From: Paenibacillus_E sp964253085
GTDB lineage: Bacteria; Bacillota; Bacilli; Paenibacillales; NBRC-103111
Reading direction: 5' to 3'
Assembly (NCBI RefSeq): GCF_964253085.1
Contig: NZ_CAXUQH020000001.1
Coordinates: forward strand, 558,001-622,000
DNA length: 64,000 nucleotides
Position 1 is the stretch's first letter; each line of letters begins with the position of its first letter. Made by a program: the position numbers and the translations under genes. Shown here in pieces: positions 26,346 through 34,444 of the stretch. A model generated the notes under the pieces. It ran no database searches. It was not told where the DNA came from and saw only the letters and a program-made list of their open reading frames with translations.

Positions 26346-27311
26346 ATGTCGGTAAATACAGGATCAGGACCAGATATTATTACGTTTGGAGAAACAATGG
26401 CACTGCTCATGCCTTCAGGTGGTAAGGGCTTAGAGTACTCTTCGGAGCTGCATAGCCTGTTTGGTGGTGCAGAGAGTAATGTGGCGATCGGCATTTCACG
26501 TCTTGGCGGTCATGTAGGTTGGTTCGGTAGACTAGGTAAGGACCCGTTAGGCCGTATGATTTTCAAAAAAATCCGTGGTGAAGGTGTCGATGTTTCCCGT
26601 GCGGAATTGACTACCGACGCGCCAACAGGACTCATGATGCGTGAAGTTCTAATGGGCAAAACGTCTGTTTACTACTATCGTAAAAACTCAGCAGCAAGTC
26701 AGATGAGCCCGAAACATTTGGATGAGGCGTACATTGCTGGGGCTAAAGTATTGCATATTACCGGTATCACACCGGCGTTAAGTGAGTCGTGTAGAGAAGC
26801 AGCTTTCGAAGCCGTTCGTTTGGCTCGTAAGCATGGCGTGAAGGTAAGCTTTGATCCGAATTTGCGCTTGAAGCTGTGGAGCATCGAAGAGGCGCGTCCT
26901 GTTCTGCTCGAGCTTGCGAAGCTGTCCGATATTTTCCTGCCAGGCCTAGATGAGCTGAAGCTGCTGTACCAAACAGAAGACTGGGATGTCATCGTGAGCA
27001 AGCTGCGCGAATTGTCGGCAGTTTCGATTGTTAAAGGTGGAGAAGATGTGACGTATGTCGTGACAGCGGATACGATTACAACAGTGCCTTACTTCAAAGC
27101 AGAGCAAGTCATTGATACCGTTGGTGCGGGCGATGGGTTCTGTGCGGGCTTTTTGGTTGGCGTGCTGAAAGCGTATGAGTACCCTGAGGCTGTTCGCATC
27201 GGGAATTTGGTGGGCTCCATGATCGTGCAGACGGAAGGCGACTGGGAAGGCGCTCCAACGTGGGAGCAAGTGGAAGCAGTACTTAACAACATTAAACATA
27301 TTGAACGTTAA
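26346..27311 (+). CDS. kdgK: 2-keto-3-deoxygluconate kinase (PfkB family)
   Basis: Phosphorylates 2-keto-3-deoxygluconate to KDPG in the breakdown of pectin-derived uronic acids. The 321 residues are a PfkB/ribokinase-type kinase: FGETMALLMP at the start, LFGGAESNVAIGISRLGG (first PfkB signature), and the anion hole with catalytic Asp in DTVGAGDGFCAGFLVG near the C-terminus. Assignment to KDG rather than another sugar is supported by YYYRKNSAASQMSPKH and by the KDPG aldolase gene next in the operon, 56 bp downstream. Confidence 0.9.
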   Translation: MSVNTGSGPDIITFGETMALLMPSGGKGLEYSSELHSLFGGAESNVAIGISRLGGHVGWFGRLGKDPLGRMIFKKIRGEGVDVSRAELTTDAPTGLMMREVLMGKTSVYYYRKNSAASQMSPKHLDEAYIAGAKVLHITGITPALSESCREAAFEAVRLARKHGVKVSFDPNLRLKLWSIEEARPVLLELAKLSDIFLPGLDELKLLYQTEDWDVIVSKLRELSAVSIVKGGEDVTYVVTADTITTVPYFKAEQVIDTVGAGDGFCAGFLVGVLKAYEYPEAVRIGNLVGSMIVQTEGDWEGAPTWEQVEAVLNNIKHIER

Positions 27312-27373
27312 TTGTTTGGACGAAGATACGGAACCTAAATTATACATGCGTACACATAGAAGGGAAGATGATT

Positions 27374-28036
27374 GTGAAGAAACTTCAATTACTTCAACAA
27401 ATTACAAATGAGGGCGTCGTTGCCGTCCTACGTGGAGATACACCAGAAGAAGTCGTTGAAATGGCGGATCAAGCGATCGCCGGCGGTATCAAAGTCATCG
27501 AAGTCACGATGACCGTGCCTTTCGCGCTGCGCGCGATCGAGGAGCTTGCCAAGCGCTACTCGAGCACAGCGAAGGACGCGTCCAAGTACGCGATCATCGG
27601 GGTGGGCACAGCCCTAGACCCGGAAACAGCGCGTGCCGCGATCCTAAGCGGGGCCGAGTTCGTTGTCGGCCCGTCCTTAAACCCGAACACGGTTACGCTG
27701 TGTAACCGATATCGTGTGCCGATCATGCCAGGGTGCATGACGATTGCGGATATCCAAACCGCCTTGGAGCTAGGTGTGGATATCGTGAAGCTCTTCCCGG
27801 GTAATCTCTATTCCCCGGCGATGATTAAGGCCATTAAAGGTCCGCTGCCACAGGCGAACATTATGCCTACTGGCGGGGTTTCGCTAAGCAACCTCGGCGA
27901 ATGGATCCAGGCCGGCGCAGTTGCCGTCGGCATCGGCTCCGATTTGACCAGCGAAGCGGTCAAAACAGGAAACTACAGCCTTGTTGCTAAGAAGGCTGCG
28001 CAATATATCGAGGCCTACCAAGCGGCCAAGAAGTAG
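27374..28036 (+). CDS. eda: KHG/KDPG aldolase
   Basis: Class I aldolase splitting KDPG to pyruvate and glyceraldehyde 3-phosphate, directly after the kinase that makes KDPG. The Schiff-base lysine is in DIVKLFPG (K139 from this start), with the catalytic Glu in VIEVTMTVP and the phosphate site in TGGVSLSNLGEWIQAGAVAVGIGS. GTG at 27374 has AAGGGAAG eight nt upstream; the ATG two codons earlier is only 3 nt from that site. The coding region from about 27480 is G+C rich. A terminator closes the two-gene operon. Confidence 0.93.
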   Translation: MKKLQLLQQITNEGVVAVLRGDTPEEVVEMADQAIAGGIKVIEVTMTVPFALRAIEELAKRYSSTAKDASKYAIIGVGTALDPETARAAILSGAEFVVGPSLNPNTVTLCNRYRVPIMPGCMTIADIQTALELGVDIVKLFPGNLYSPAMIKAIKGPLPQANIMPTGGVSLSNLGEWIQAGAVAVGIGSDLTSEAVKTGNYSLVAKKAAQYIEAYQAAKK

Positions 28037-28047
28037 GCATTTAAGAT

Positions 28048-28082
28048 CGCTCCGTCGAAGTTAAGACGGAGCGTATTTTTTT
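28048..28082 (+). terminator. Terminator of the kdgK-eda operon
   Basis: Nine-bp stem CGCTCCGTC/GACGGAGCG followed by TATTTTTTT. Confidence 0.9.
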
Positions 28083-28105
28083 GTGCGGAAATGGAGGTTG
28101 GGTAG

Positions 28106-28972
28106 ATGGAGCAGAGTGGCCGGGCTAGAGTATTGCTCCGTATTAGCAATTTGGAGGCGTCGATAGCTTTTTATAGGAGTCAGCTAGGCTGGGAGTTACT
28201 TGAGCGGGACGAGGTGTGCTGTGCGGCCTTGCTGCACATGGGTGATACAGCAGATGAGGCTGTTCTGGTTGTGGAGGGTTGTGAAGCGAATGGGGCTCTG
28301 AACCGCTGGTTAAGACCGAATTACAGCGTAGCAGAAGCTGGAAGCCTTGTTTACATCGGTGTAGCTTCTGTAGCTGACGTGGAGTCGAACTTGATCGCCA
28401 GAGGCTTCCAGCAGGCAATAGGGAGTCAGGAGTCAGAACATATTCGTGAACGCCATGTTCCGACCATTGACGGACATACACTGGTCTACTGGGAGGAGCT
28501 ATTTCCAACCGATGCTGAGATACTGGGCATGTTTGAAGTGGGTGCCACTGAACTGGAGTGCGCGATCACAGAACTGTCAGAGGCACAACTCAGCCTCAAG
28601 GAACATCCAGACAAGTGGTCCATTCGTGAGCACGTGCTGCATCTGATTGACCTAGAGCTGGTCACCATGCACAAGGTGAAATTTGCACTCGCCGAGCCTG
28701 GACGGATGTATCAAGGCAATTATTTTCAGCCAGATGATTGGCAGCAAGGATTAGCGTATGCAGAGAGACCGATCAGGAACGAAGTCCAATTATTCCGAGC
28801 GGCTAGAGGGCATATTCTTGGCCTATGCAAGCATCTGCCAGACGCTTTGTTCAGAACCATCCGTACCTCAAATAGAGAAGAAAGCGTTGCTCAATTACTG
28901 AAAATGATGGCCGGCCACGCGAAGCATCACATACGTGCTGTATTGCGTATCCGTGAAAAACATGGCTGCTAG
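28106..28972 (+). CDS. Fusion of a glyoxalase/VOC domain and a DinB-like domain
   Basis: A 288-residue two-domain protein. Residues about 5-130 form a vicinal-oxygen-chelate domain (RVLLRISNLEASIAFYRSQLGWELLER, ERHVPTIDGHTLVYWEE). Residues about 138-285 form a four-helix DinB_2-type domain with the expected histidines (IREHVLHLIDLELV and MMAGHAKHHIRAVLRI). DinB-like proteins are metal-dependent and often act as thiol S-transferases (bacillithiol in Firmicutes); VOC proteins include fosfomycin- and glyoxal-detoxifying enzymes. A joint role in detoxification is inference. I see no frameshift or linker breakdown, so the fusion looks real. Monocistronic. Confidence 0.8.
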   Translation: MEQSGRARVLLRISNLEASIAFYRSQLGWELLERDEVCCAALLHMGDTADEAVLVVEGCEANGALNRWLRPNYSVAEAGSLVYIGVASVADVESNLIARGFQQAIGSQESEHIRERHVPTIDGHTLVYWEELFPTDAEILGMFEVGATELECAITELSEAQLSLKEHPDKWSIREHVLHLIDLELVTMHKVKFALAEPGRMYQGNYFQPDDWQQGLAYAERPIRNEVQLFRAARGHILGLCKHLPDALFRTIRTSNREESVAQLLKMMAGHAKHHIRAVLRIREKHGC

Positions 28973-29022
28973 CAGCGTTGCTCGCTCTGCCAACACGCTT
29001 CAATACCTGAATAGTAGAAACG

Positions 29023-29060
29023 AAAAAACAACCTTCGGATTACCTTGAGGTTGTTTTTTT
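29023..29060 (+). terminator. Terminator after the VOC-DinB gene
   Basis: Ten-bp stem AAAACAACCT/AGGTTGTTTT followed by further T. Confidence 0.9.
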
Positions 29061-29078
29061 TGTATCCTTTTGAGCTCG

Positions 29079-29092
29079 TGAAAGCGTTTAAG
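29079..29092 (+). promoter_or_regulatory. cre-like site upstream of the sugar transporter
   Basis: TGAAAGCGTTTAAG matches 12 of the 14 positions of the relaxed cre pattern TGNNANCGNTNNCA. It precedes a probable -10 box TATACT (29155-29160), as expected for catabolite control of a sugar importer. The last two consensus bases are missing. Confidence 0.4.
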
Positions 29093-29206
29093 AAAAGTAT
29101 AAAATTTATAAAAACTAGTTGTATTTTCGAAAAGACGCTGTCTGCCCCCGGCCCTATACTTAGGGTATGAAACACAAACCTGATGTAATCGAGAGGGGTA
29201 GTTCAG

Positions 29207-30340
29207 TTGAAAAAGATGTTATCTGTATTTGTTTTAATGTCCCTGATTCTAATGCTTGCCGCATGCGGAGCCAAAACCGTGACAACGGATCAAAAGGATG
29301 CAGCAGGCACAACGGCGCCATCTGCAGCAGCCAAAACGGATGCAAAAGCTGGCGGTAAAGTAGGAATCTCGATGCCGACGAAATCATCCGAAAGATGGGT
29401 GAGCGACGGGGCTAACATGGTTAAAGAATTCGAGAAATTAGGTTATAAAACGGATTTGCAATATGCGGAAGACGTTGTTGAGAACCAAGTATCTCAAATT
29501 GAAAATATGCTTACAAAAGGCGTTAGCATTCTTGTTATTGCTCCTATTGACGGAGAGTCTTTGACGGACGTTCTAAAGAAAGCGCACGATGCAAAGGTTG
29601 AGGTTATCGCTTATGATCGTTTGATTAAAAAGAGCGAGTTTGTCAGCTACTATGCGACTTTCGATAATTTCAAAGTAGGCGTACTACAAGCTTCCTACAT
29701 TGAGAAGAAGCTTGGTTTGAAAGACGGCAAAGGTCCTTTCAACATTGAGCTTTTCGCGGGGTCGCCTGATGATAACAATGCGCATTTCTTCTTTGACGGA
29801 GCGTTGTCGGTACTTAAGCCTTACTTAGATTCAGGTAAATTAGTTGTAAAAAGTAAACAAACGCAATTCGATCAAGTAGCTACATTGCGTTGGGATGGTT
29901 CAGTCGCTCAATCCAGAATGGACAATCTGCTCAGCAAAAACTATGCCTCTGAGAAAGTCGATGCGGTGTTGTCTCCTTATGATGGCATTAGTATCGGAAT
30001 CCTTTCTTCCTTAAAAGGTGTTGGTTATGGAACAGCTAGCAAAGCACTGCCGGTGATCACAGGGCAAGATGCTGAGTTGGCATCTGTGAAATCCATCATT
30101 GCTGGGGAGCAAACACAAACTGTATTTAAAGATACCCGCGAGCTTGCTAAAAAAGCGGTAGCAATGGCAGACAGCATTCTCAAAGGAAGTAAAGCGGAAG
30201 TAAATGATACGAAAACCTATAACAATGGGATTAAAGTAGTTCCTGCCTACTTGCTAGAGCCAGTATCCGTAGATGCAAGCAACTATGAAGCAGCCTTGGT
30301 TACCAGCGGATATTACACAAAAGATAAATTAGGTAAATAA
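29207..30340 (+). CDS. Sugar ABC transporter substrate-binding lipoprotein (ChvE/multiple monosaccharide type)
   Basis: Extracytoplasmic receptor of a monosaccharide importer. The signal peptide ends in a lipobox with Cys20 (LILMLAAC), and a Thr/Ala/Lys-rich linker leads into a type I periplasmic-binding fold (VGISMPTKSSERWVSDGANM, ILVIAPIDGESL, VIAYDRLI, GQDAELASVKSIIAGEQ). The whole three-gene set resembles ChvE-GguA-GguB systems for galactose, arabinose, glucose or xylose; the sugar is not certain. The start is TTG at 29207, eight nt after GAGGGG. A long hairpin separates it from the ATPase gene. Confidence 0.9.
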   Translation: MKKMLSVFVLMSLILMLAACGAKTVTTDQKDAAGTTAPSAAAKTDAKAGGKVGISMPTKSSERWVSDGANMVKEFEKLGYKTDLQYAEDVVENQVSQIENMLTKGVSILVIAPIDGESLTDVLKKAHDAKVEVIAYDRLIKKSEFVSYYATFDNFKVGVLQASYIEKKLGLKDGKGPFNIELFAGSPDDNNAHFFFDGALSVLKPYLDSGKLVVKSKQTQFDQVATLRWDGSVAQSRMDNLLSKNYASEKVDAVLSPYDGISIGILSSLKGVGYGTASKALPVITGQDAELASVKSIIAGEQTQTVFKDTRELAKKAVAMADSILKGSKAEVNDTKTYNNGIKVVPAYLLEPVSVDASNYEAALVTSGYYTKDKLGK

Positions 30341-30361
30341 TTGTCGCTCTAGGAACTGCCT

Positions 30362-30405
30362 AAATGATCTAGTGATAGCCGAGTGTGACTATCGCTAGAT
30401 CATTT
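30362..30405 (+). promoter_or_regulatory. Intercistronic hairpin between binding-protein and ATPase genes
   Basis: Seventeen-position stem (30362-30378 with 30389-30405, one G:U pair, 10-nt loop) with no T-run. Such structures commonly protect the 3' end of the highly expressed binding-protein message. Confidence 0.75.
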
Positions 30406-30430
30406 ATTACATGGAAGGCTTGGTGATCGC

Positions 30431-31981
30431 ATGTCGGATGCCATATTAGAAATGAAACAAATAACGAAGACATTCCCAGGTGTGAAAGCGCTCAGTAATG
30501 TAAACCTCAAAGTTCACGAAGGTGAGATTCACGCTTTGCTTGGCGAGAACGGAGCAGGTAAATCAACACTTATGAAAGTATTGAGTGGTGTCTATCCGCA
30601 CGGTTCCTACGAAGGGGATATTCTTTTTAAAGGTCAAGTGTGTGAGTTCAAGGATATCAAGCAAAGCGAGAATTTGGGCATTGTTATCATTCATCAAGAG
30701 CTGGCGCTTATTCCCTATTTATCTATTGCAGAAAATATCTTCTTGGGCAATGAACAAGCTACACGAGGAATCATCAATTGGAACGATACCATTGTTAAAA
30801 CAAGGGAGCTTCTTCAAAAGGTTGGATTAAACGAGCAGCCTACGACGCTCACGCTTAATATTGGCGTCGGTAAGCAGCAGTTAGTTGAAATTGCCAAAGC
30901 ATTATCCAAAAAAGTGAAGCTGCTCATCTTGGATGAACCTACGGCTGCTTTGAATGAAGAAGATAGTGATAACTTGCTGAAGCTGCTGCTGGAATTCAAG
31001 AAACAGGGAATCTCCTCCATTCTCATTTCTCACAAGTTAAACGAAATATCCAAAGTAGCCGATTCCATAACCATACTCAGAGATGGTCAAACCATTGAAA
31101 CGTTAGATATGAGAAAAGATCAAATCACGGAAGACCGCATTATTAAAGGTATGGTTGGGCGAGATTTAACGCATCGCTATCCAACTCGAGAGCCGCAAAT
31201 CGGCGATATGTTGTTTGAAGTCAAGGATTGGAACGTCTTTCATCCACTGCAAGACAATCGCAAAGTCATTGATCAAGTGAACTTAAACATACGTAAAGGT
31301 GAAATTGTCGGGATTGCCGGTCTGATGGGCGCAGGTAGAACCGAGCTGGCGATGAGCATTTTCGGCAAATCCTATGGGAAGAAAATTAGCGGTCATTTAT
31401 ATAAAGAGGGCAAGGAAATCCATCTTCCAACGATTGATAAAGCAATTAATCAAGGTATCGCTTATGTGACCGAAGACCGGAAGAACTATGGATTGATTCT
31501 GATGGATGATATTAAGCGGAACATTACCTTAGCGCGGCTGAATAAGATTTCGAAGAATAAGGTCGTTAACGAATATCAAGAAATTATACATGCGGAGAGC
31601 TTCCGCCAAAAAATGAATATCAAAACGCCGAGTGTTTTACAGAAAACTGGGAATTTAAGCGGAGGCAATCAACAGAAGGTTGTATTAAGCAAGTGGATTT
31701 TCTCTGAGCCGGATATTCTCATTCTCGATGAACCTACTAGGGGGATCGATGTAGGAGCCAAATATGAGATCTATACAATCATTAACCAGCTGGCGATGGA
31801 GGGCAAAGGCATTCTGCTTATCTCCTCAGAGCTTCCTGAAATTCTAGGCATGTGCGATCGTGTCTATGTGATGAATGAAGGGAAAATGGTGGGTGAATTA
31901 AGGAAAGAAGACGCTTCACAGGAAGCGATAATGAAATGTATTACGAGAGCAGGAGGGCACATGCATGGAAACACTGATTAA
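30431..31981 (+). CDS. Monosaccharide ABC transporter ATP-binding protein (two ABC domains)
   Basis: Energises the sugar importer. The 516 residues hold two tandem ATPase domains. Domain 1 has an intact Walker A (GENGAGKST), Walker B (LLILDEPTAAL) and a modified signature NIGVGKQQ. Domain 2 has a degenerate Walker A (GLMGAGRTE), an intact signature LSGGNQQKV and Walker B LILDEPTRGID. This asymmetry is normal for the RbsA/MglA/GguA class, so one ATP site is catalytic. The gene overlaps the permease gene by 17 bp. Confidence 0.95.
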   Translation: MSDAILEMKQITKTFPGVKALSNVNLKVHEGEIHALLGENGAGKSTLMKVLSGVYPHGSYEGDILFKGQVCEFKDIKQSENLGIVIIHQELALIPYLSIAENIFLGNEQATRGIINWNDTIVKTRELLQKVGLNEQPTTLTLNIGVGKQQLVEIAKALSKKVKLLILDEPTAALNEEDSDNLLKLLLEFKKQGISSILISHKLNEISKVADSITILRDGQTIETLDMRKDQITEDRIIKGMVGRDLTHRYPTREPQIGDMLFEVKDWNVFHPLQDNRKVIDQVNLNIRKGEIVGIAGLMGAGRTELAMSIFGKSYGKKISGHLYKEGKEIHLPTIDKAINQGIAYVTEDRKNYGLILMDDIKRNITLARLNKISKNKVVNEYQEIIHAESFRQKMNIKTPSVLQKTGNLSGGNQQKVVLSKWIFSEPDILILDEPTRGIDVGAKYEIYTIINQLAMEGKGILLISSELPEILGMCDRVYVMNEGKMVGELRKEDASQEAIMKCITRAGGHMHGNTD

Positions 31982-33128
31982 GCTGTTTAAGAGCAATATC
32001 CGGCAATATGGCATGATTATGGCACTCGTTTTAATTACGATATTTTTTCAAATCATGACAGACGGTGTTCTGTTAAAATCACTGAATGTAACGAATTTGA
32101 TACTGCAAAACAGCTACATTCTGGTACTGGCAATCGGGATGTTGCTGGTTATTATCACTGGTAATATCGACTTATCTGTAGGTTCTGTGGCGGCATTTGT
32201 AGGGGCTCTATCTGCCGTGATGATGGTCGATATGAAGGTTCCGTTTGTAGCGGCTGTTATTATTTCATTGGTAATCGGGGCACTTGTCGGGGCGTGGCAA
32301 GGCTTCTGGGTCGCTTATGTACGAATTCCATCGTTTATCGTAACGTTAGCAGGGATGCTGATCTTCCGGGGACTAACCATGATTGTGCTGAAAGGGATGT
32401 CGATTGCACCGTTTCCGAAGACTTTTCAGAAAATAAGTTCAGGATTTATTCCTGATGCCATTGGCGGCGGCACGCTGCATAATACGACGATTATTATCGG
32501 AGCTGTGTTATCGCTCATTTTGATTTGGAGTGAGTTGAAGAAAAGAAAGAATCAATTAAAATACGAGTTTGAAGTGCTGCCGCTCGGCTTGCTGATTGCC
32601 AAAATCGTGGTTATGGTTGCGATCATTAACGTATTCACCTATGTTTTGGCTACGTATGCAGGTATTCCAAATATTCTGATTCTGTTATTTGTCCTCGTGG
32701 TGATTTACACATTTGTTATGAATAAAACGGTTATGGGGCGCCATATTTATGCACTGGGCGGAAGTGAAAAGGCAGCTAAATTATCAGGCATCAAAACGAA
32801 GCATGTCACCTTCTGGGTTTTTGTCAACATGGGCGTGCTGGCTGCGCTATCCGGTCTGGTATTTGCTGCAAGATTGAATGCTGCTACACCAAAAGCCGGT
32901 GTGAACTTTGAATTAGATGCCATTGCTGCTTGTTTTATCGGCGGGGCATCTGCAACAGGTGGAATCGGAACGGTTATCGGCGCTATTATTGGCGGACTTG
33001 TCATGGGTGTGATGAACAATGGGATGTCGCTTGTAGGCCTAGGTATCGACTGGCAGCAAGGGATTAAAGGTCTGGTGCTGTTACTGGCAGTCGGATTTGA
33101 TATCTACAATAAATCGAAAACAGCTTAG
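31965..33128 (+). CDS. Monosaccharide ABC transporter permease (GguB/XylH type)
   Basis: Membrane channel of the sugar importer; 387 residues with about ten hydrophobic helices. Family landmarks are ITGNIDLSVGSVAAFVGA, the cytoplasmic coupling loop near GRHIYALGGSEKAAKLSGI (EAA-type), and AIAACFIGGASATGGIGTVIGA. Length above 380 residues, with an insert around KKRKNQLKYEFEVLPLG, fits the XylH/GguB subgroup rather than RbsC. Its start lies inside the end of the ATPase gene, so translation is coupled. Confidence 0.94.
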   Translation: METLIKLFKSNIRQYGMIMALVLITIFFQIMTDGVLLKSLNVTNLILQNSYILVLAIGMLLVIITGNIDLSVGSVAAFVGALSAVMMVDMKVPFVAAVIISLVIGALVGAWQGFWVAYVRIPSFIVTLAGMLIFRGLTMIVLKGMSIAPFPKTFQKISSGFIPDAIGGGTLHNTTIIIGAVLSLILIWSELKKRKNQLKYEFEVLPLGLLIAKIVVMVAIINVFTYVLATYAGIPNILILLFVLVVIYTFVMNKTVMGRHIYALGGSEKAAKLSGIKTKHVTFWVFVNMGVLAALSGLVFAARLNAATPKAGVNFELDAIAACFIGGASATGGIGTVIGAIIGGLVMGVMNNGMSLVGLGIDWQQGIKGLVLLLAVGFDIYNKSKTA

Positions 33129-33150
33129 TTAAATTTTATAAGGGCCGTAT

Positions 33151-33195
33151 GGACCAAATGAGACTTTTCCTGAAGGGAAGGGTCTTATTTGGTCC
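33151..33195 (+). promoter_or_regulatory. Long hairpin after the permease gene
   Basis: Arms GGACCAAAT-GAGAC and GGTCT-T-ATTTGGTCC enclose a smaller TTTTCC/GGGAAG stem. There is no T-run after it, so it may end or protect the transporter message rather than act as a classical terminator. Confidence 0.6.
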
Positions 33196-33218
33196 TATAG
33201 ATATGGAGGGAATCAATA

Positions 33219-33317
33219 ATGACGCTTTCTGTCAGTAAGGGGAGAGCCTCTATCGAATTATCCATTAGCCAAATGAATGCCATTTATAATAAAATGAAAG
33301 TGCTTTCGGAAGAATAG
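33219..33317 (+). CDS. Small ORF of 32 residues, function unknown
   Basis: ATG ... TAG encodes a 32-residue peptide beginning MTLSVSKGRASIELSISQMN and ending KMKVLSEE, preceded by GGAGGG at an ideal 9-nt spacing. No signal peptide or membrane helix. It lies between the ABC transporter and the sugar-sensing genes, in the same direction. I do not recognise it; the ribosome-binding site is the only positive evidence that it is translated. Confidence 0.45.
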   Translation: MTLSVSKGRASIELSISQMNAIYNKMKVLSEE

Positions 33318-33396
33318 AGGAGTTAATTAGTAAATTCCAATTCAAATCATTCACATAGAGAGACAAAGATCAGATTGTGCATGAGGGGGGGATAAA

Positions 33397-34413
33397 ATGA
33401 AAAAGCTGTTGTTAGTGTATGCGATACTGATCGCAACTTTTTTGCTTTTCCTGTATGTGTATCAGTACAGCGATTCTACGGATAATTCGCTCAAGCAAAT
33501 GAATGGCGGTTTAAAGGGGGATATAGAAGAGAAATATGTGATGGTTAACTTTCAGTCGGGTATTGATTACTGGAAAAGCTGTTTGAAGGGGTTTGAGGAC
33601 GCCGCGAAGACGCTGAATGTGTCCGTCGAGTATCGAGGTGCCACACAGTACGATGTGAATGAAGAAGTGACGGTATTGGAGCAGGTTATTGCGAAAAAGC
33701 CGGCAGGGATTGCAGTTTCAGCTATTAATCCAGATGCCTTGGTTGTGACGATTAATAAAGCCGTCGAAGCGGGCATTCCTGTTGTGTTATTCGATTCCGG
33801 TGCGCCGAAAAGCAAGGCGTACTCGTTCCTTGGCACGAATAATTATAACGCTGGGGTCAGCGCAGCTCACAAAATGGCTGAATTGACGGGGAGCAGCGGC
33901 AAGCTAGCTATCATTACCTTGCCTAATCAATTAAACCATCAGGATCGGATGGCGGGATTTCAAGATACGATCAAAAGCACATATCCCAATTTACAAATTA
34001 TAGCTATCGAAGACGGCAAGGGAGATCAATTGGCATCCGAACGGATTGCAGCTAAGGTACTTAAGGACCATCCTGACTTGAAGGGGATATTTGCGACTGA
34101 GGCGAATGGCGGCGTGGGGGTAGGTAATGCCGTGAGAAGTCTGGATCGGCTATCACAGGTGAAAATCATCGGATTTGATACGGATAAAGGGACGTTGGAC
34201 ATGGTGAAGAACGAAACGATTTCGGCAACGCTAGCGCAAGGAACCTGGAATATGGGGTATTGGTCGCTGATGCATCTGCTTCATTTGCAGAAGGAGGCAC
34301 AGCAATCCCCTTTACCTTTGCAGAATAGCAAAGAGGCGCTTGTACCTACCTATGTGGATACCGGGATTACGATTGTAACCAAGGAAAATGTCGATATCTA
34401 TTATGCCAAATGA
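33397..34413 (+). CDS. Membrane-anchored sugar-binding sensor protein (XylFII-like)
   Basis: A type I periplasmic-binding protein of 338 residues with an uncleaved-looking N-terminal membrane helix (LLLVYAILIATFLLFLYVY) and no lipobox, followed by VNFQSGIDYWKSCLKGFEDAAK, PAGIAVSAINPDAL, IPVVLFDSG and GFDTDKGTLDMVK. Anchored binding proteins placed directly before a LytS/YesM kinase, as here, act as extracellular sugar co-sensors; the clostridial XylFII-LytS pair is the described example. The sensing role is inferred from gene order and anchoring. The stop overlaps the upstream region of the kinase gene. Confidence 0.82.
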   Translation: MKKLLLVYAILIATFLLFLYVYQYSDSTDNSLKQMNGGLKGDIEEKYVMVNFQSGIDYWKSCLKGFEDAAKTLNVSVEYRGATQYDVNEEVTVLEQVIAKKPAGIAVSAINPDALVVTINKAVEAGIPVVLFDSGAPKSKAYSFLGTNNYNAGVSAAHKMAELTGSSGKLAIITLPNQLNHQDRMAGFQDTIKSTYPNLQIIAIEDGKGDQLASERIAAKVLKDHPDLKGIFATEANGGVGVGNAVRSLDRLSQVKIIGFDTDKGTLDMVKNETISATLAQGTWNMGYWSLMHLLHLQKEAQQSPLPLQNSKEALVPTYVDTGITIVTKENVDIYYAK

Positions 34414-34444
34414 CAGCGTAGAGGTTAAGGATGAGGTGATGCGC

